DNA of 64,000 nucleotides from assembly GCF_002797975.1 (NCBI RefSeq), contig NZ_PGET01000001.1, positions 4,514,001 to 4,578,000 of the forward strand, given 5' to 3'. How positions within the stretch are numbered: the stretch's first letter is position 1; each line of letters starts with the position of its first letter. This DNA comes from [Clostridium] celerecrescens 18A (GTDB lineage: Bacteria > Bacillota > Clostridia > Lachnospirales > Lachnospiraceae). Below, piece after piece: positions 24,006-33,484 of the stretch. The notes below the pieces were generated by a model. The model made no database searches. It saw only the letters and a program-made list of their open reading frames with translations, and was not told the DNA's origin. A program made the position numbers and the translations under genes.

Positions 24006-25613
24006 ATGGAGATAAAGGCACAGGATCTGCCGCCTGCTGCGGCTTCCAAAGGCGAACCTGGGGCCGTGGACATTCAGCGGGCTGTAGAGGAAGCAGATAT
24101 AAAGGGAAGGATCGAGGCCAGTGAGCGGTTTATGGAAGAACTGAGCCGGAGCGTAGAGGAACACCGAGAGAAAAGGAGTGAGGAAGGCGGGGAAGACAGG
24201 AGGGAAACGAGATCTGCCCGGGATACTGCCGCCCTGTCAGATGAAAGCGCCTATTATAAGCTAAGCACTGAAGAGCTTTCTGATCTTGATAAAATGTGGG
24301 GAAAGGAAGAGGCTGATTTGGCATGGGAGGATATCCTGTCGTGGAGTCCGTCTGCCTTAAAGCCCTTCTCTGACGAACTGGAGTATCTTACATTGATTTA
24401 TAAGGAACTGCTGCAGGCAATCCTTGAGAATACCACAGCAGGAGTACAGGAGGATCAGCTTGCTGCACTGGAAACCGTATTATCGGATATCCTTATGAAG
24501 GTGCTTGAGTCGCGCATGGGGGAACTGAAAATCCTCTTTGGGAGTTTCGGGTCCCCAAGCTCCATGGCTTCCTTAAAGGCTGCGCTTTACCGCAGCGTTA
24601 CAGGAAATACTCTAAGCAGCGGAGAACTGCAAAGGGTTTTTGAGGAGCAGGAAAATGCCGGAGATACCGTTAAGTTAAATCCGGGCAGCATTAGAATCCC
24701 GGTAAATGAATCTGGAAATGAAGCAGAGCAAGGAATGATCTATCAGCCTGCCGGGGAGGGACGGATAAAGAATGATCCCCGGTATGCCTGGCGGATGCGA
24801 AAGGAAGTTCCGCTGTCCGTCCTGGAAGGGAGCGGCTTCCCGGGGAGTAAGACATATGGTGCCAAGGCCTCCATTTCCTCCATGGAGAGCAATATGGTTT
24901 ATTCTCCTTCGGACCTTGAATTGGGAGAGGCTTTTGCCGGGTATATAAACCACAGGGGAAATTTATTAAGGAGCTCCGGGCTTTCAGGAGGAAGTGAGGA
25001 ACTATATGGGTTTCTGGCTGCGCTGATGGCGGTTAAATCCCAAACCTTTGGAGCTTATTCCGGGATCAATAAAGGACTTGCGGCTGATCTGCGGGAGGCG
25101 GTTGACCGAATGATCGATTACTGCATACAGGAAGCATTTAAGAAGTCTGAGGCTGCCATGAAAAGGCTGGGTGGCAGGAATATCCCCTTTCAGCCCAGAG
25201 CTGCTTATAAAATCTATTATTATATGATGAACCTTTATCAGACCACCAAAGACCTGCGGGAGACCGTAAATAAGGGGATAAAACATGCCTATCAGCAGTT
25301 TTTAAGGGATAAGGAATATTCGGAAGGCAAGGATGATTCCGGATCCTTTTTTACAAAGGACAAAAAGGATCCAAGAGAGGACTGGAAAGAGGGGAAGAAA
25401 ATAGTAGAACGGGACTGGAAAGAATTTCTGTCCTTTATGGGAAGAGAGGATTTAGGCGGGATTCCGTTAGGAGTCCTGGAATTAAGTCCCTGGGGAATGC
25501 TTGCGGAGCCCGAGCTGTCTTCCAGAGGAAGGGGAGGCAGCATAAGTCCCGTCTTTCTGGCGGGAGCTTCGATTGCAATTCTCATCCTGATTTTATTTAT
25601 GTTCTTTTTTTAA
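24006..25613 (+). CDS. Tail-anchored protein of unknown function
   Basis: A 535-residue protein not recognised from any family. The first 80 residues are charged and probably disordered. Residues about 100-220 and 330-470 are helical; the second block has many conserved-looking aromatics (AAYKIYYYMMNLYQTTKDLR). It ends in a single hydrophobic helix (FLAGASIAILILILFMFFF) at the very C-terminus, with no signal peptide, so it would be inserted after translation with the bulk in the cytoplasm. It begins 33 bases after pyrC and may share its transcript. Confidence 0.6.
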   Translation: MEIKAQDLPPAAASKGEPGAVDIQRAVEEADIKGRIEASERFMEELSRSVEEHREKRSEEGGEDRRETRSARDTAALSDESAYYKLSTEELSDLDKMWGKEEADLAWEDILSWSPSALKPFSDELEYLTLIYKELLQAILENTTAGVQEDQLAALETVLSDILMKVLESRMGELKILFGSFGSPSSMASLKAALYRSVTGNTLSSGELQRVFEEQENAGDTVKLNPGSIRIPVNESGNEAEQGMIYQPAGEGRIKNDPRYAWRMRKEVPLSVLEGSGFPGSKTYGAKASISSMESNMVYSPSDLELGEAFAGYINHRGNLLRSSGLSGGSEELYGFLAALMAVKSQTFGAYSGINKGLAADLREAVDRMIDYCIQEAFKKSEAAMKRLGGRNIPFQPRAAYKIYYYMMNLYQTTKDLRETVNKGIKHAYQQFLRDKEYSEGKDDSGSFFTKDKKDPREDWKEGKKIVERDWKEFLSFMGREDLGGIPLGVLELSPWGMLAEPELSSRGRGGSISPVFLAGASIAILILILFMFFF

Positions 25614-25704
25614 AACTGATTTTATAATTGCAAATTTCTTCTTTACAGAAACACTTTAGTGTGCTACCATGGTAACACATGAAAAGCAAGAGGAGGATGC
25701 AATT

Positions 25705-26547
25705 ATGAAAAAAGGAATAATAATAGCAGCAGTGTTAGGAGCGGCAGTCCTGCTTGGCGGCTGTTCCGGGCAAAAGAGCGAAGTTACGGCTTCTGCGTCT
25801 TCCGAAACCACTGCAGCAACAGCAAAAGAGACTGGAAAAGAAACAGAATCAGGCGCTGATACATTTACTGTTGGATTTGACCAGGATTTCCCGCCGATGG
25901 GTTTTGTCGGAGACAACGGAGAATATACCGGTTTTGACTTAGAGCTGGCGCAGGAGGTGGCAAACCGACTTGGCAGGAAGTTTGTTCCCCAGCCCATCGC
26001 CTGGGATGCCAAGGACATGGAGCTGGAAGCAGGAAATATTGACTGCATCTGGAATGGCTTTACCATTACAGGCCGTGAAGACGGCTATACCTGGACAAAG
26101 CCTTATATGGAAAACAGTCAGGTGTTTGTAGTGGGAAAGGACTCCGGCATTAAGACCTTAGGTGACTTATCAGGAAAGATCATTGAGGTTCAGGCGGATT
26201 CCTCCGCGGAAAAGGCACTGCAGACGGATGGAAAGCTGGCCGAAACCTTTGGAACCCTTCAGACGACGCCGGATTACAACACCGCATTTATGGACCTGGA
26301 GATGGGAGCCGTGGATGCCATTGCAATGGATGTGATTGTGGCAGGTTACCAGATCGAGCAGAGGAAGGCGGATTTTATTATACTGGATGAGGCCCTTGCT
26401 GCCGAAGAATACGGGGTTGGATTTAAGAAAGGGAATGATGCTTTAAGAGATCAGGTCCAGGAACAGTTAGAAGCCATGGCAGCTGACGGAACCCTTAAAA
26501 AGATATCAGAAAAATGGTTTGGCAAGGATGTAACCACAGTTAAATAA
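25705..26547 (+). CDS. Amino-acid ABC transporter, substrate-binding lipoprotein
   Basis: A 280-residue SBP_bac_3 protein. The start is ATG 25705 with AGGAGG seven bases upstream; an in-frame ATG at 25669 lies before it without a site. The lipobox is LLGGC, followed by a Thr/Glu-rich linker. The family core VGFDQDFPPMGFVGDNGEYTGF, DLELAQEVANRLG, and C-terminal GVGFKKGND are typical of polar amino-acid or cystine binding proteins. It is followed by a permease and an ATPase gene, forming a complete importer. A hairpin after it may keep its level above that of the membrane parts. Confidence 0.9.
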   Translation: MKKGIIIAAVLGAAVLLGGCSGQKSEVTASASSETTAATAKETGKETESGADTFTVGFDQDFPPMGFVGDNGEYTGFDLELAQEVANRLGRKFVPQPIAWDAKDMELEAGNIDCIWNGFTITGREDGYTWTKPYMENSQVFVVGKDSGIKTLGDLSGKIIEVQADSSAEKALQTDGKLAETFGTLQTTPDYNTAFMDLEMGAVDAIAMDVIVAGYQIEQRKADFIILDEALAAEEYGVGFKKGNDALRDQVQEQLEAMAADGTLKKISEKWFGKDVTTVK

Positions 26548-26661
26548 TCAAATACTCCGTAAAATTCCAGGAAGTATTTGACCCTTACAGTATTTGCCAG
26601 ATGCAGAATGCAAGCATTCCTGCACCTGGCTCATTGCTTGCAGAAATAAAGACTTTATAAT

Positions 26662-26702
26662 GGGTTCCGGTCCCCCCAGCCATGGGCCGGACCCTATTTT
26701 TT
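26662..26702 (+). terminator. Attenuating terminator between binding protein and permease genes
   Basis: GGGTTCCGG-type arm (26662-26673) pairs with GGCCGGACCC (26685-26694), followed by TATTTTTTA. Partial read-through would give more binding protein than membrane subunits. Confidence 0.65.
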
Positions 26703-26721
26703 AGAACATGGAGGAGAAATC

Positions 26722-27372
26722 ATGGCTTTAACGAAGATATTCTTACAATTGGCAGGGGGAATGTGGGTCAGCATCCAGATATTTGTAGTGACGCTGGTCT
26801 TTTCTCTGCCCCTGGGACTTTTAGTATCCTTTGGAAGGATGTCTAAAAACCCTGTCATACAGGCCATTGTTAAATTCTATATTTCAGTCATGAGAGGAAC
26901 TCCATTGATGCTGCAGCTGATGGTAGTGTATTTTGGTCCATACTACTTATTCGGCATAAAGGTTGGGAACGGGTACCGCCTTTGGGCCGCATTTATTGGT
27001 TTTGTTATCAACTACGCAGCGTATTTTGCGGAAATATACCGGAGCGGGATCCAATCCATGCCGGTGGGACAGTATGAAGCGGCAAAGCTTCTGGGATATA
27101 CAAAGACCCAGACCTTTTTCCGTATTATATTTCCACAGGTGGTGAAACGGATTCTGCCGTCTGTGACCAATGAGGTCATTACCCTGGTTAAGGATACCTC
27201 CCTGGCTTTTTCCATCAGCGTTTTAGAGATGTTTGCAGTTGCTAAGGCTCTGGCCTCGTCCCAGACCAGCCTAATTCCTTTTGTGGCAGCAGGCCTGTTT
27301 TATTATATCTTTAACCTTATCGTGGCAATTGGGATGGAATACATAGAAAAGCGGATGAACTATTATCAATAG
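26722..27372 (+). CDS. Amino-acid ABC transporter permease (HisM/GlnP family)
   Basis: A 216-residue polar amino-acid permease with five membrane helices. The family signatures are the N-terminal GMWVSIQIFVVTLVFSLPLG, VMRGTPLMLQLMVVYFGPYY and the EAA loop EAAKLLGYTKTQTFFRIIFPQ. A homodimer would work with the ATPase encoded 13 bases downstream. The ribosome binding site GGAGG precedes ATG 26722. Confidence 0.92.
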   Translation: MALTKIFLQLAGGMWVSIQIFVVTLVFSLPLGLLVSFGRMSKNPVIQAIVKFYISVMRGTPLMLQLMVVYFGPYYLFGIKVGNGYRLWAAFIGFVINYAAYFAEIYRSGIQSMPVGQYEAAKLLGYTKTQTFFRIIFPQVVKRILPSVTNEVITLVKDTSLAFSISVLEMFAVAKALASSQTSLIPFVAAGLFYYIFNLIVAIGMEYIEKRMNYYQ

Positions 27373-27384
27373 GAGGAAGAAAAG

Positions 27385-28146
27385 ATGTACTTACTGGAAA
27401 TGAACCATGTAAAAAAAGCGTTTGATGGCCAGGGTGTGCTTCGGGATATTTCCCTGTCGGTAAAGGAAGGCGAGATCGTTTCCATCATCGGTCCATCCGG
27501 TTCGGGAAAATCCACCCTGCTTCGGTGCGCTACCATGCTGGAAGAGATGGATGGGGGAGAACTTAATTATCTGGGAGAAAAGGCTGCATGGAACGGGCCC
27601 GACGGAAAGGCCATCTATGCCAAAGGGGAAAGACGAAAGGAAATCCAGAAGAATTACGGACTGGTATTCCAGAACTTTCACTTATTTCCCCATATGACGG
27701 TTTTAAAAAACATTACCGATGCGCCGGTTCATGTGCAGAAACGGGATAAGGAAGAGGTTTTTTCTGAGGCCATGAAGCTTCTTAAAAAAATGGGACTAGA
27801 GGATAAGGCTGAAGCATATCCCTGCCAGCTTTCCGGAGGTCAGTGCCAACGGGTAGCCATAGCAAGGGCGCTTGCCCTAAATCCCAGGATCCTGTTTTTT
27901 GATGAACCGACTTCCGCTCTGGATCCGGAGCTTACAGGAGAGGTATTAAAGGTCATTAAATCCCTTGCAGACATGCACATTACCATGGTCATAGTAACTC
28001 ATGAGATGGCCTTTGCCAGGGATATCTCAGACAGGATCATCTTTATGGCTGACGGCGTGATCGTAGAAGAGGGAACCCCGGAAGAGGTATTTTCTTCCAG
28101 CAATGTGCGGACCCAGAACTTCCTTGGAAGGTATGGAGAGGGTTGA
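27385..28146 (+). CDS. Amino-acid ABC transporter ATP-binding protein (GlnQ/HisP family)
   Basis: A 253-residue ATPase with Walker [11 protein letters not shown]-loop [12 protein letters not shown], signature [15 protein letters not shown], Walker [13 protein letters not shown] and H-switch IVTHE. The signature has a Cys after the Gln, a minor variant. A short insertion after the Walker A strand ([22 protein letters not shown]) is longer than in most GlnQ proteins. Third gene of the binding protein - permease - ATPase unit. Confidence 0.93.
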   Translation: MYLLEMNHVKKAFDGQGVLRDISLSVKEGEIVSIIGPSGSGKSTLLRCATMLEEMDGGELNYLGEKAAWNGPDGKAIYAKGERRKEIQKNYGLVFQNFHLFPHMTVLKNITDAPVHVQKRDKEEVFSEAMKLLKKMGLEDKAEAYPCQLSGGQCQRVAIARALALNPRILFFDEPTSALDPELTGEVLKVIKSLADMHITMVIVTHEMAFARDISDRIIFMADGVIVEEGTPEEVFSSSNVRTQNFLGRYGEG

Positions 28147-28267
28147 AATTACCAATTTTAGGCAATTCGTAAAATTAATTAAGGAAAAAGATAAAGATTT
28201 TTCACAATCGGATGATATACTAAATGTGGAATCATAGGTGATTTAGGAAAGAAAGAAGAGGATGCTT

Positions 28268-28915
28268 ATGAAGAAAACATGGATTATGGCAGTAGCCGTC
28301 TGTGCGGCAGTTTTATTTACAGCCTGTGGAAAATCTACAAAGAATACAGAAAGTGTAGCAAATACGGTAACGGAAAGTACGGCCCCCAGTTCTGAGAGTA
28401 CGGGAGATGTAAGCCAGGAAGCGCCGGGCAACGGGGCAGAATTTAAGATACTGGCAGGTACGGTCAAAAAGGTTGGGGACAACTTGGAAAGCATGACCGT
28501 GGAGAACGACGGCAAGGAAATGTCCTTTGACTTAAGCGGTACAGTGGTAGAGACTTCCTATGCGCTGGAGCCGGAAGTGTCAGTTTCCGTTATCTATAAA
28601 GGGGAAATTTCCGGTTCGGATGCCTCTAATGCCAAGCCTGTCCTGGTGTTGGACGGGCAGGAGAACATGAAGGTGCAGGAAGTGACCGGAAGCGTTATGG
28701 ACCAGGCCATGAGCACCTTTACCATTAAGACGGAATCCGGCGAAGAGATAGGATTTATCAAGGATAACTGCGAAGGTCTGGACACTGATGTGCTTGGAAC
28801 CGCCACTGATGACAGCAATGGAAGCGGGGCCATAGTAAAGGTGACCTATGTGACCGTTGACTATGACGCAGGAAGCAAATCCAACTTCCCCTTAAGGGTG
28901 GAAGCCGCAAAGTAA
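28268..28915 (+). CDS. Lipoprotein of unknown function
   Basis: A 215-residue lipoprotein from ATG 28268; AGAGG lies at a normal distance from this ATG but too close to the in-frame ATG at 28262. The signal ends in LFTAC. After a Ser/Thr-rich linker comes a beta-rich domain with two related halves (ILAGTVKKVGDNLESMTVEN and EVTGSVMDQAMSTFTIKTES), suggesting a duplicated small OB-like or beta-barrel fold. The function is unknown. Separate from the transporter upstream. Confidence 0.7.
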   Translation: MKKTWIMAVAVCAAVLFTACGKSTKNTESVANTVTESTAPSSESTGDVSQEAPGNGAEFKILAGTVKKVGDNLESMTVENDGKEMSFDLSGTVVETSYALEPEVSVSVIYKGEISGSDASNAKPVLVLDGQENMKVQEVTGSVMDQAMSTFTIKTESGEEIGFIKDNCEGLDTDVLGTATDDSNGSGAIVKVTYVTVDYDAGSKSNFPLRVEAAK

Positions 28916-29134
28916 AATGATTAAAATCCCGAATATGCAGGCATAATTTAATCCATGGAGACAAGCATTTCATAAGCCGAAGGCGTAATGAACTTCTTTT
29001 TCCAAGATAAAAAGCTTGCAAATTCGGGATTTTCATGTACAATAATAGAGATGACAGAAGAAGGGGCCAATGGACCCCTATTTTGATGATTTTGGCTAGC
29101 GAACGATAACCAGATTGCAGAAAGGGAATTTAAG

Positions 29135-30775
29135 ATGATCAGTGCACATAACGTAACATTAAGACTCGGGAAAAAAGCATTGTTTGAAGAAGTGAACATT
29201 AAGTTTACTGAAGGCAACTGCTACGGGATGATTGGCGCCAATGGCGCGGGAAAGTCCACTTTCCTTAAAATATTATCCGGTGAATTGGAGCCGACAAACG
29301 GCGACATCGTCATAACGCCGGGACAGAGACTTTCCTTCTTAAAACAGGACCACTTTAAATATGACGGCTTCCAGGTGCTTGACACCGTTATTATGGGAAA
29401 TGCCAGGCTTTATGAGATCATGAAAGAAAAAGATGCCATCTACATGAAAGAAGATTTCACCGATGAAGACGGTATCAAAGCAGCGGACTTAGAAGGTGAA
29501 TTCGCTACCATGAACGGCTGGGAGGCAGAATCCGATGCGGCAAACCTCTTAAACGGTCTGGGAATCGATACAGATCTTCACTACAAATATATGAGTGAAT
29601 TAAACGGTGCTGAAAAGGTTAAGGTGCTTCTTGCCCAGGCTCTGTTCGGAAACCCGGACATCCTGCTTCTTGACGAGCCTACCAACCATTTGGATCTGGA
29701 TGCCATTGCATGGCTTGAGGAATTCCTTATTAACTTTGAAAATACGGTTATCGTGGTTTCCCATGACCGTTACTTCTTAAATAAAGTCTGCACCCATATT
29801 GCAGACATTGATTACAGTAAAATCCAGCTTTATGCAGGTAACTACGACTTCTGGTATGAGTCCAGCCAGCTGATGGTAAAGCAGATGAAGGAAGCCAACC
29901 GGAAAAAGGAAGAAAAGATCAAGGAGCTGCAGGAATTTATCCAGCGTTTCTCCGCCAATGCTTCCAAATCCAAGCAGGCAACTTCCAGAAAGCGTGCGTT
30001 GGAGAAAATCGAGCTGGATGACATCAAACCCTCCAGCCGTAAATATCCATACATTGATTTCCGCCCGGCCCGTGAAATTGGCAATGAGGTTATAAGTGTT
30101 AATAATTTATCAAAGACCATTGACGGAGTAAAGGTTTTAGACAATATCTCCTTTACCTTAACCCGTGAGGATAAGGTGGCTCTGGTGGGACCCAATGAGA
30201 TGGCAAAGACCATTCTCTTCAAGATTCTTTCAGGGGAAATGGAGCCTGATGAGGGCGATTACAAATGGGGCCTTACCACCAGCCAGTGCTATTTCCCGAA
30301 GGACAATACAGCGGAGTTTGCTAACGATGATACCATCGTTGACTGGCTGACCCAGTATTCTCCGGAAAAGGAAGCCACTTATGTGCGGGGATTCCTTGGC
30401 CGTATGCTGTTTGCCGGAGAAGATGGCGTAAAAAAGGTACGGGTATTGTCCGGTGGAGAAAAGGTGCGCTGCATGCTTTCCAAGCTGATGATTTCCGGAG
30501 CTAACGTACTGATGCTCGACGAGCCTACGGACCACTTGGATATGGAGTCTATCACGGCACTTAATAATGGTCTGGTAAAATTCCAGGGAGTTCTGATTTT
30601 CTCCTCCCGTGACCATCAGATCGTTGAGACAACGGCTAACCGTATTATGGAAATCGTAAATGGACAGCTGATCGATAAAATCACCACCTATGATGAGTAT
30701 CTGGCAAGTGATGAGATGGCTCGTAAGAGACAGGTATTTACTTTGACTGAGGAGCAGGTAGAAGAGAATAAATAG
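29135..30775 (+). CDS. ABC-F family ATPase, YbiT/YkpA type
   Basis: A 546-residue soluble protein with two ABC domains and no membrane part; ABC-F proteins act on the ribosome. The first domain is standard (GANGAGKST, LDEPTNHLD, SHDRYF). The second has the P-loop GPNEMAKT, where Gly-x-Gly is replaced, and SRDHQ instead of SHDR. Such a changed second P-loop is also known in the YkpA/YbiT branch, together with YFPKDN and RGFLGRMLF as seen here. The linker (KEANRKKEEKIKELQEF) is the coiled 'P-site tRNA interaction' segment. A terminator follows. Confidence 0.9.
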   Translation: MISAHNVTLRLGKKALFEEVNIKFTEGNCYGMIGANGAGKSTFLKILSGELEPTNGDIVITPGQRLSFLKQDHFKYDGFQVLDTVIMGNARLYEIMKEKDAIYMKEDFTDEDGIKAADLEGEFATMNGWEAESDAANLLNGLGIDTDLHYKYMSELNGAEKVKVLLAQALFGNPDILLLDEPTNHLDLDAIAWLEEFLINFENTVIVVSHDRYFLNKVCTHIADIDYSKIQLYAGNYDFWYESSQLMVKQMKEANRKKEEKIKELQEFIQRFSANASKSKQATSRKRALEKIELDDIKPSSRKYPYIDFRPAREIGNEVISVNNLSKTIDGVKVLDNISFTLTREDKVALVGPNEMAKTILFKILSGEMEPDEGDYKWGLTTSQCYFPKDNTAEFANDDTIVDWLTQYSPEKEATYVRGFLGRMLFAGEDGVKKVRVLSGGEKVRCMLSKLMISGANVLMLDEPTDHLDMESITALNNGLVKFQGVLIFSSRDHQIVETTANRIMEIVNGQLIDKITTYDEYLASDEMARKRQVFTLTEEQVEENK

Positions 30776-30793
30776 ACCATGTTTCAATGAGGT

Positions 30794-30830
30794 AGCAGTC
30801 TGGCACTTAAGATGTCAGACTGCATCTTTT
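30794..30830 (+). terminator. Intrinsic terminator after the ABC-F gene
   Basis: GCAGTCTG (30794-30801) pairs with CAGACTGC (30816-30823), with extra pairs near the loop, followed by ATCTTTTTAT. Confidence 0.85.
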
Positions 30831-30923
30831 TATTTAGAGGAACAGAAGGAATCTCAGGAAACAATAATATTTTTTATGTAAGAGGTTTCGGAAATATCAG
30901 AAAAATAGTATGATAGAAAAAAG

Positions 30924-30940
30924 GCGGATAAATTAACCGC
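30924..30940. promoter_or_regulatory. Dyad upstream of the LacI-family gene
   Basis: GCGGATAAATTAACCGC is palindromic except for one pair beside the centre. It lies 17 bases before the LacI-family start codon, overlapping its leader. It could be an autoregulatory site, but it does not look like the operator found at 32054. Confidence 0.35.
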
Positions 30941-30956
30941 AGCGAAAGGATTTGAA

Positions 30957-31961
30957 ATGACCATGGTTACGATGGAAGAGGTTGCTAAGGCTGCACATGT
31001 GTCGCGTGCTACTGTATCAAGAGTTTTATCGAATCATCCATCAATCAAGATGGAAACTCGAAGCAATGTCATGTATTGGGTAAAGAAACTGGGATATGAG
31101 CCGAATCAGGTGGCACAGAGCCTGGCGGGAAACAGGACCAATATCATCGGCGTATTATTTTCTGATTTATCTAATCCTCTGTATGCTTCTTTAATGACAG
31201 CAATCGTACATGAAGCTGAGAAATACGGATATAATGTTATTTTAGGTGATGCCCAGAGGGAAAGGGCAAGGGAAACCAATATTATTAATGGATTTAAACG
31301 ACGCAAAGTAGATGGAATAATCGTAAGGCCCATAGGAACGCCCAATAAAAAATTATACAGCGGAATTAATATACCTATGGTAAGCCTTTTTAAACAGACG
31401 GAAAAGAAAAATATCATAATCAGCTCAGAAGAGGGAGGCATTCAGGTAGCAAGGCATTTCCTGGAATTAGGACATAAAAATATCGGTTATATAGGACCTT
31501 TAAAATCCCTGGCCGGAAACAATAAGTTAGAGGGGTTTCGGTCTGAGCTTGATAAAAGCGGACTGAAATTAAAAGCTGTTCTTGAATGCAACCAGCATGA
31601 AACAGTAGAAAACCAGAGAGCCTATGAAATCATCAGTCAGTATTTTAAGACCCATGATCCAGGTAAAATCTCAGCATGGTTTGCCCATAGTGATATTGCG
31701 GCAAGTGATGTAATCAAATCTCTGGCTGAACATGGACTGCAGGTACCGAAAGATGCGATTGTCTGTGGCTATAATAATACCCTTTTAGCCAAAAAGATGA
31801 TCCCCACACTATCTTCGGTGGCATCACCAATAGAAGAAATTGCAGGGAAAGCGGTCAGCATGGTTCTTAATGGCATAGACGGAAATACGGAGGAGGAACT
31901 GATTAATTTATCCCCCAGACTGGTAATACGTGAATCCACCTCCAGAGGTTTATTCAAATAG
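30957..31961 (+). CDS. LacI-family transcriptional regulator
   Basis: A 334-residue repressor. The helix-turn-helix with hinge is at residues 5-60 (TMEEVAKAAHVSRATVSRVLSNHPSIK), and the periplasmic-binding-like sugar domain follows (NIIGVLFSDLSNPLYASLMT, GYIGPLKSL, CGYNNTLLAKKMIP). It lies directly before a PTS permease and a putative hydrolase, and a LacI-type operator is present in that promoter. It therefore probably represses the two downstream genes until the sugar arrives. GAAAGG precedes ATG 30957. Confidence 0.9.
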   Translation: MTMVTMEEVAKAAHVSRATVSRVLSNHPSIKMETRSNVMYWVKKLGYEPNQVAQSLAGNRTNIIGVLFSDLSNPLYASLMTAIVHEAEKYGYNVILGDAQRERARETNIINGFKRRKVDGIIVRPIGTPNKKLYSGINIPMVSLFKQTEKKNIIISSEEGGIQVARHFLELGHKNIGYIGPLKSLAGNNKLEGFRSELDKSGLKLKAVLECNQHETVENQRAYEIISQYFKTHDPGKISAWFAHSDIAASDVIKSLAEHGLQVPKDAIVCGYNNTLLAKKMIPTLSSVASPIEEIAGKAVSMVLNGIDGNTEEELINLSPRLVIRESTSRGLFK

Positions 31962-32013
31962 CACAAAAAAATAATGTAAAATACGTCATCATATATAAAT
32001 TGCATGTGCCGTC

Positions 32014-32042
32014 TTGACAGTTTGCCTCTTATGTTATATTCT
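32014..32042 (+). promoter_or_regulatory. Promoter of the PTS-hydrolase unit
   Basis: TTGACA (32014-32019), 17 bases, TATTCT (32037-32042). Transcription would start near 32049, just ahead of the operator. Confidence 0.65.
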
Positions 32043-32053
32043 TTATACATGCA

Positions 32054-32071
32054 AATGAACGCGCGTACATT
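32054..32071. promoter_or_regulatory. LacI-family operator
   Basis: AATGAACGCGCGTACATT is an 18-bp palindrome with a single mismatched pair and a central CG, the standard form of LacI/GalR operators. It covers about +5 to +22 of the PTS transcript, so bound repressor would block polymerase. Confidence 0.7.
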
Positions 32072-32094
32072 GTTGCAGAGAATAGGAGGATAAG

Positions 32095-33462
32095 ATGAGT
32101 AAAGAGAGACAGACAGCAGAACAGATCCTGCTTCATATCGGTGGTCAGGAAAATATTTTAAACGTAGAACATTGTGCCACAAGATTAAGACTTGTTTTGA
32201 AAGATGAAACAAAATTCAATAAGAAAGAAATTGAAGCAATTGACGGTGTAAAAGGAAGTTTTCTGGCATCAGGGCAGCATCAGATTATTTTGGGAACGGG
32301 GTTTGTTAATAAGGTATTTGCAGAGGTAATAGATATTACAAAGATGGACAATGGTAAAATGATACCAAAGTCTGAGGCTGCAGCGGTTCACATGAACGTA
32401 TTCCAGAAGGCTTCCAGGCTGCTTGGAGATGTATTTCTGCCCATTATACCTATTTTAGTAGCGACAGGCCTTTTTATGGGCCTTCGCAGCCTCATTACCA
32501 ATCTGGGGGTAGAATTGGACCCTACTTTCCTGGCTTTATCCCAGGTGCTGATTGATACTGCATTTGCTTTCCTTCCGGCACTGGTTACTTATTCTGTTAT
32601 GAAAAGATCTGGAGCTTCGCCTGCACTTGGGATTGTAATAGGTCTCATGCTGGTGGCACCTCAGCTTCCCAATGCCAATCAGGTGGCCAGCGGGAAAATT
32701 GATCCGATTTATTTAAGCTTACTTGGTCTGAACATACCAATTTTAGGTTATCAGGGATCCGTGCTTCCCGCATTAATGCTGGGTGTAATTTCAGCTAAGA
32801 TCGAAAAGTGGCTTAGAAAGGTTGTGCCGGATGTTCTGGATCTGATCATCACACCATTTGTTACGTTGTTTTCCAGTATGGTGATAGGTCTGGTTGTAAT
32901 AGGACCTATTATGCATATTGTTGAAAAAGGACTGGTAGAGGCAATTTCTTTTTTGATGAACATACCCCTGGGTATCGGCGGATTTGTCGTTGGAGCGCTG
33001 CAGCAGGCGGTGGTGATCACTGGGCTTCATCATACGTTTAAGGCTCTTGAGGTTGAACTTCTGGCAAACACGGGCTCCAATCCGTTCAATGCTCTGGTGT
33101 GCGGCGCTATTGTGGCACAGGGAGCAGCAGGGATTGCGGCTGCTTTAAAAACAAGGAATAAGAAACAAAAATCACTGTATCTCACTTCGGTTCTGCCTGC
33201 GTTTTTAGGAATCACCGAGCCGTTGATATTCGGCGGAAATTTACCCAGGCTTACCCCGTTTATATGCGGATGCATTGGAGGAGGTTTTGCCGGTATGTTC
33301 TCTTCTTTCGTGGGGCTTGCCGGAACTGGCATGTCTATTACAGCATTACCAGGTATTCTGCTTTATTTAAATGGACAGCTTGGAAAATATTTAATTGCAT
33401 GTGCCATAGGATTTGTAGTGGCCTTTGTTTTGACCTATATATTCTATAAGACAGAAGAATAA
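32095..33462 (+). CDS. PTS sugar permease EIIBC (glucose/sucrose family)
   Basis: A 455-residue phosphotransferase permease. The EIIB domain (residues about 8-85) has the phosphorylated Cys in NVEHCATRLRLVLKD. The EIIC domain (from about residue 105) has about ten membrane helices and the signature ITEPLIFGG. There is no EIIA domain, so the phosphate must come from an EIIA encoded elsewhere. The family (sucrose/trehalose/beta-glucoside/MurNAc type) suggests a disaccharide or amino-sugar; the next gene is a putative hydrolase. GGAGGA precedes ATG 32095. Confidence 0.88.
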   Translation: MSKERQTAEQILLHIGGQENILNVEHCATRLRLVLKDETKFNKKEIEAIDGVKGSFLASGQHQIILGTGFVNKVFAEVIDITKMDNGKMIPKSEAAAVHMNVFQKASRLLGDVFLPIIPILVATGLFMGLRSLITNLGVELDPTFLALSQVLIDTAFAFLPALVTYSVMKRSGASPALGIVIGLMLVAPQLPNANQVASGKIDPIYLSLLGLNIPILGYQGSVLPALMLGVISAKIEKWLRKVVPDVLDLIITPFVTLFSSMVIGLVVIGPIMHIVEKGLVEAISFLMNIPLGIGGFVVGALQQAVVITGLHHTFKALEVELLANTGSNPFNALVCGAIVAQGAAGIAAALKTRNKKQKSLYLTSVLPAFLGITEPLIFGGNLPRLTPFICGCIGGGFAGMFSSFVGLAGTGMSITALPGILLYLNGQLGKYLIACAIGFVVAFVLTYIFYKTEE

Positions 33463-33484
33463 TTAATGATTAATAAGGAGTATC

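Noticed and set aside
24006..24240. Start of the orphan gene as part of a pyr operon
   Set aside because: The protein shows no similarity to pyrimidine enzymes; only proximity links them.
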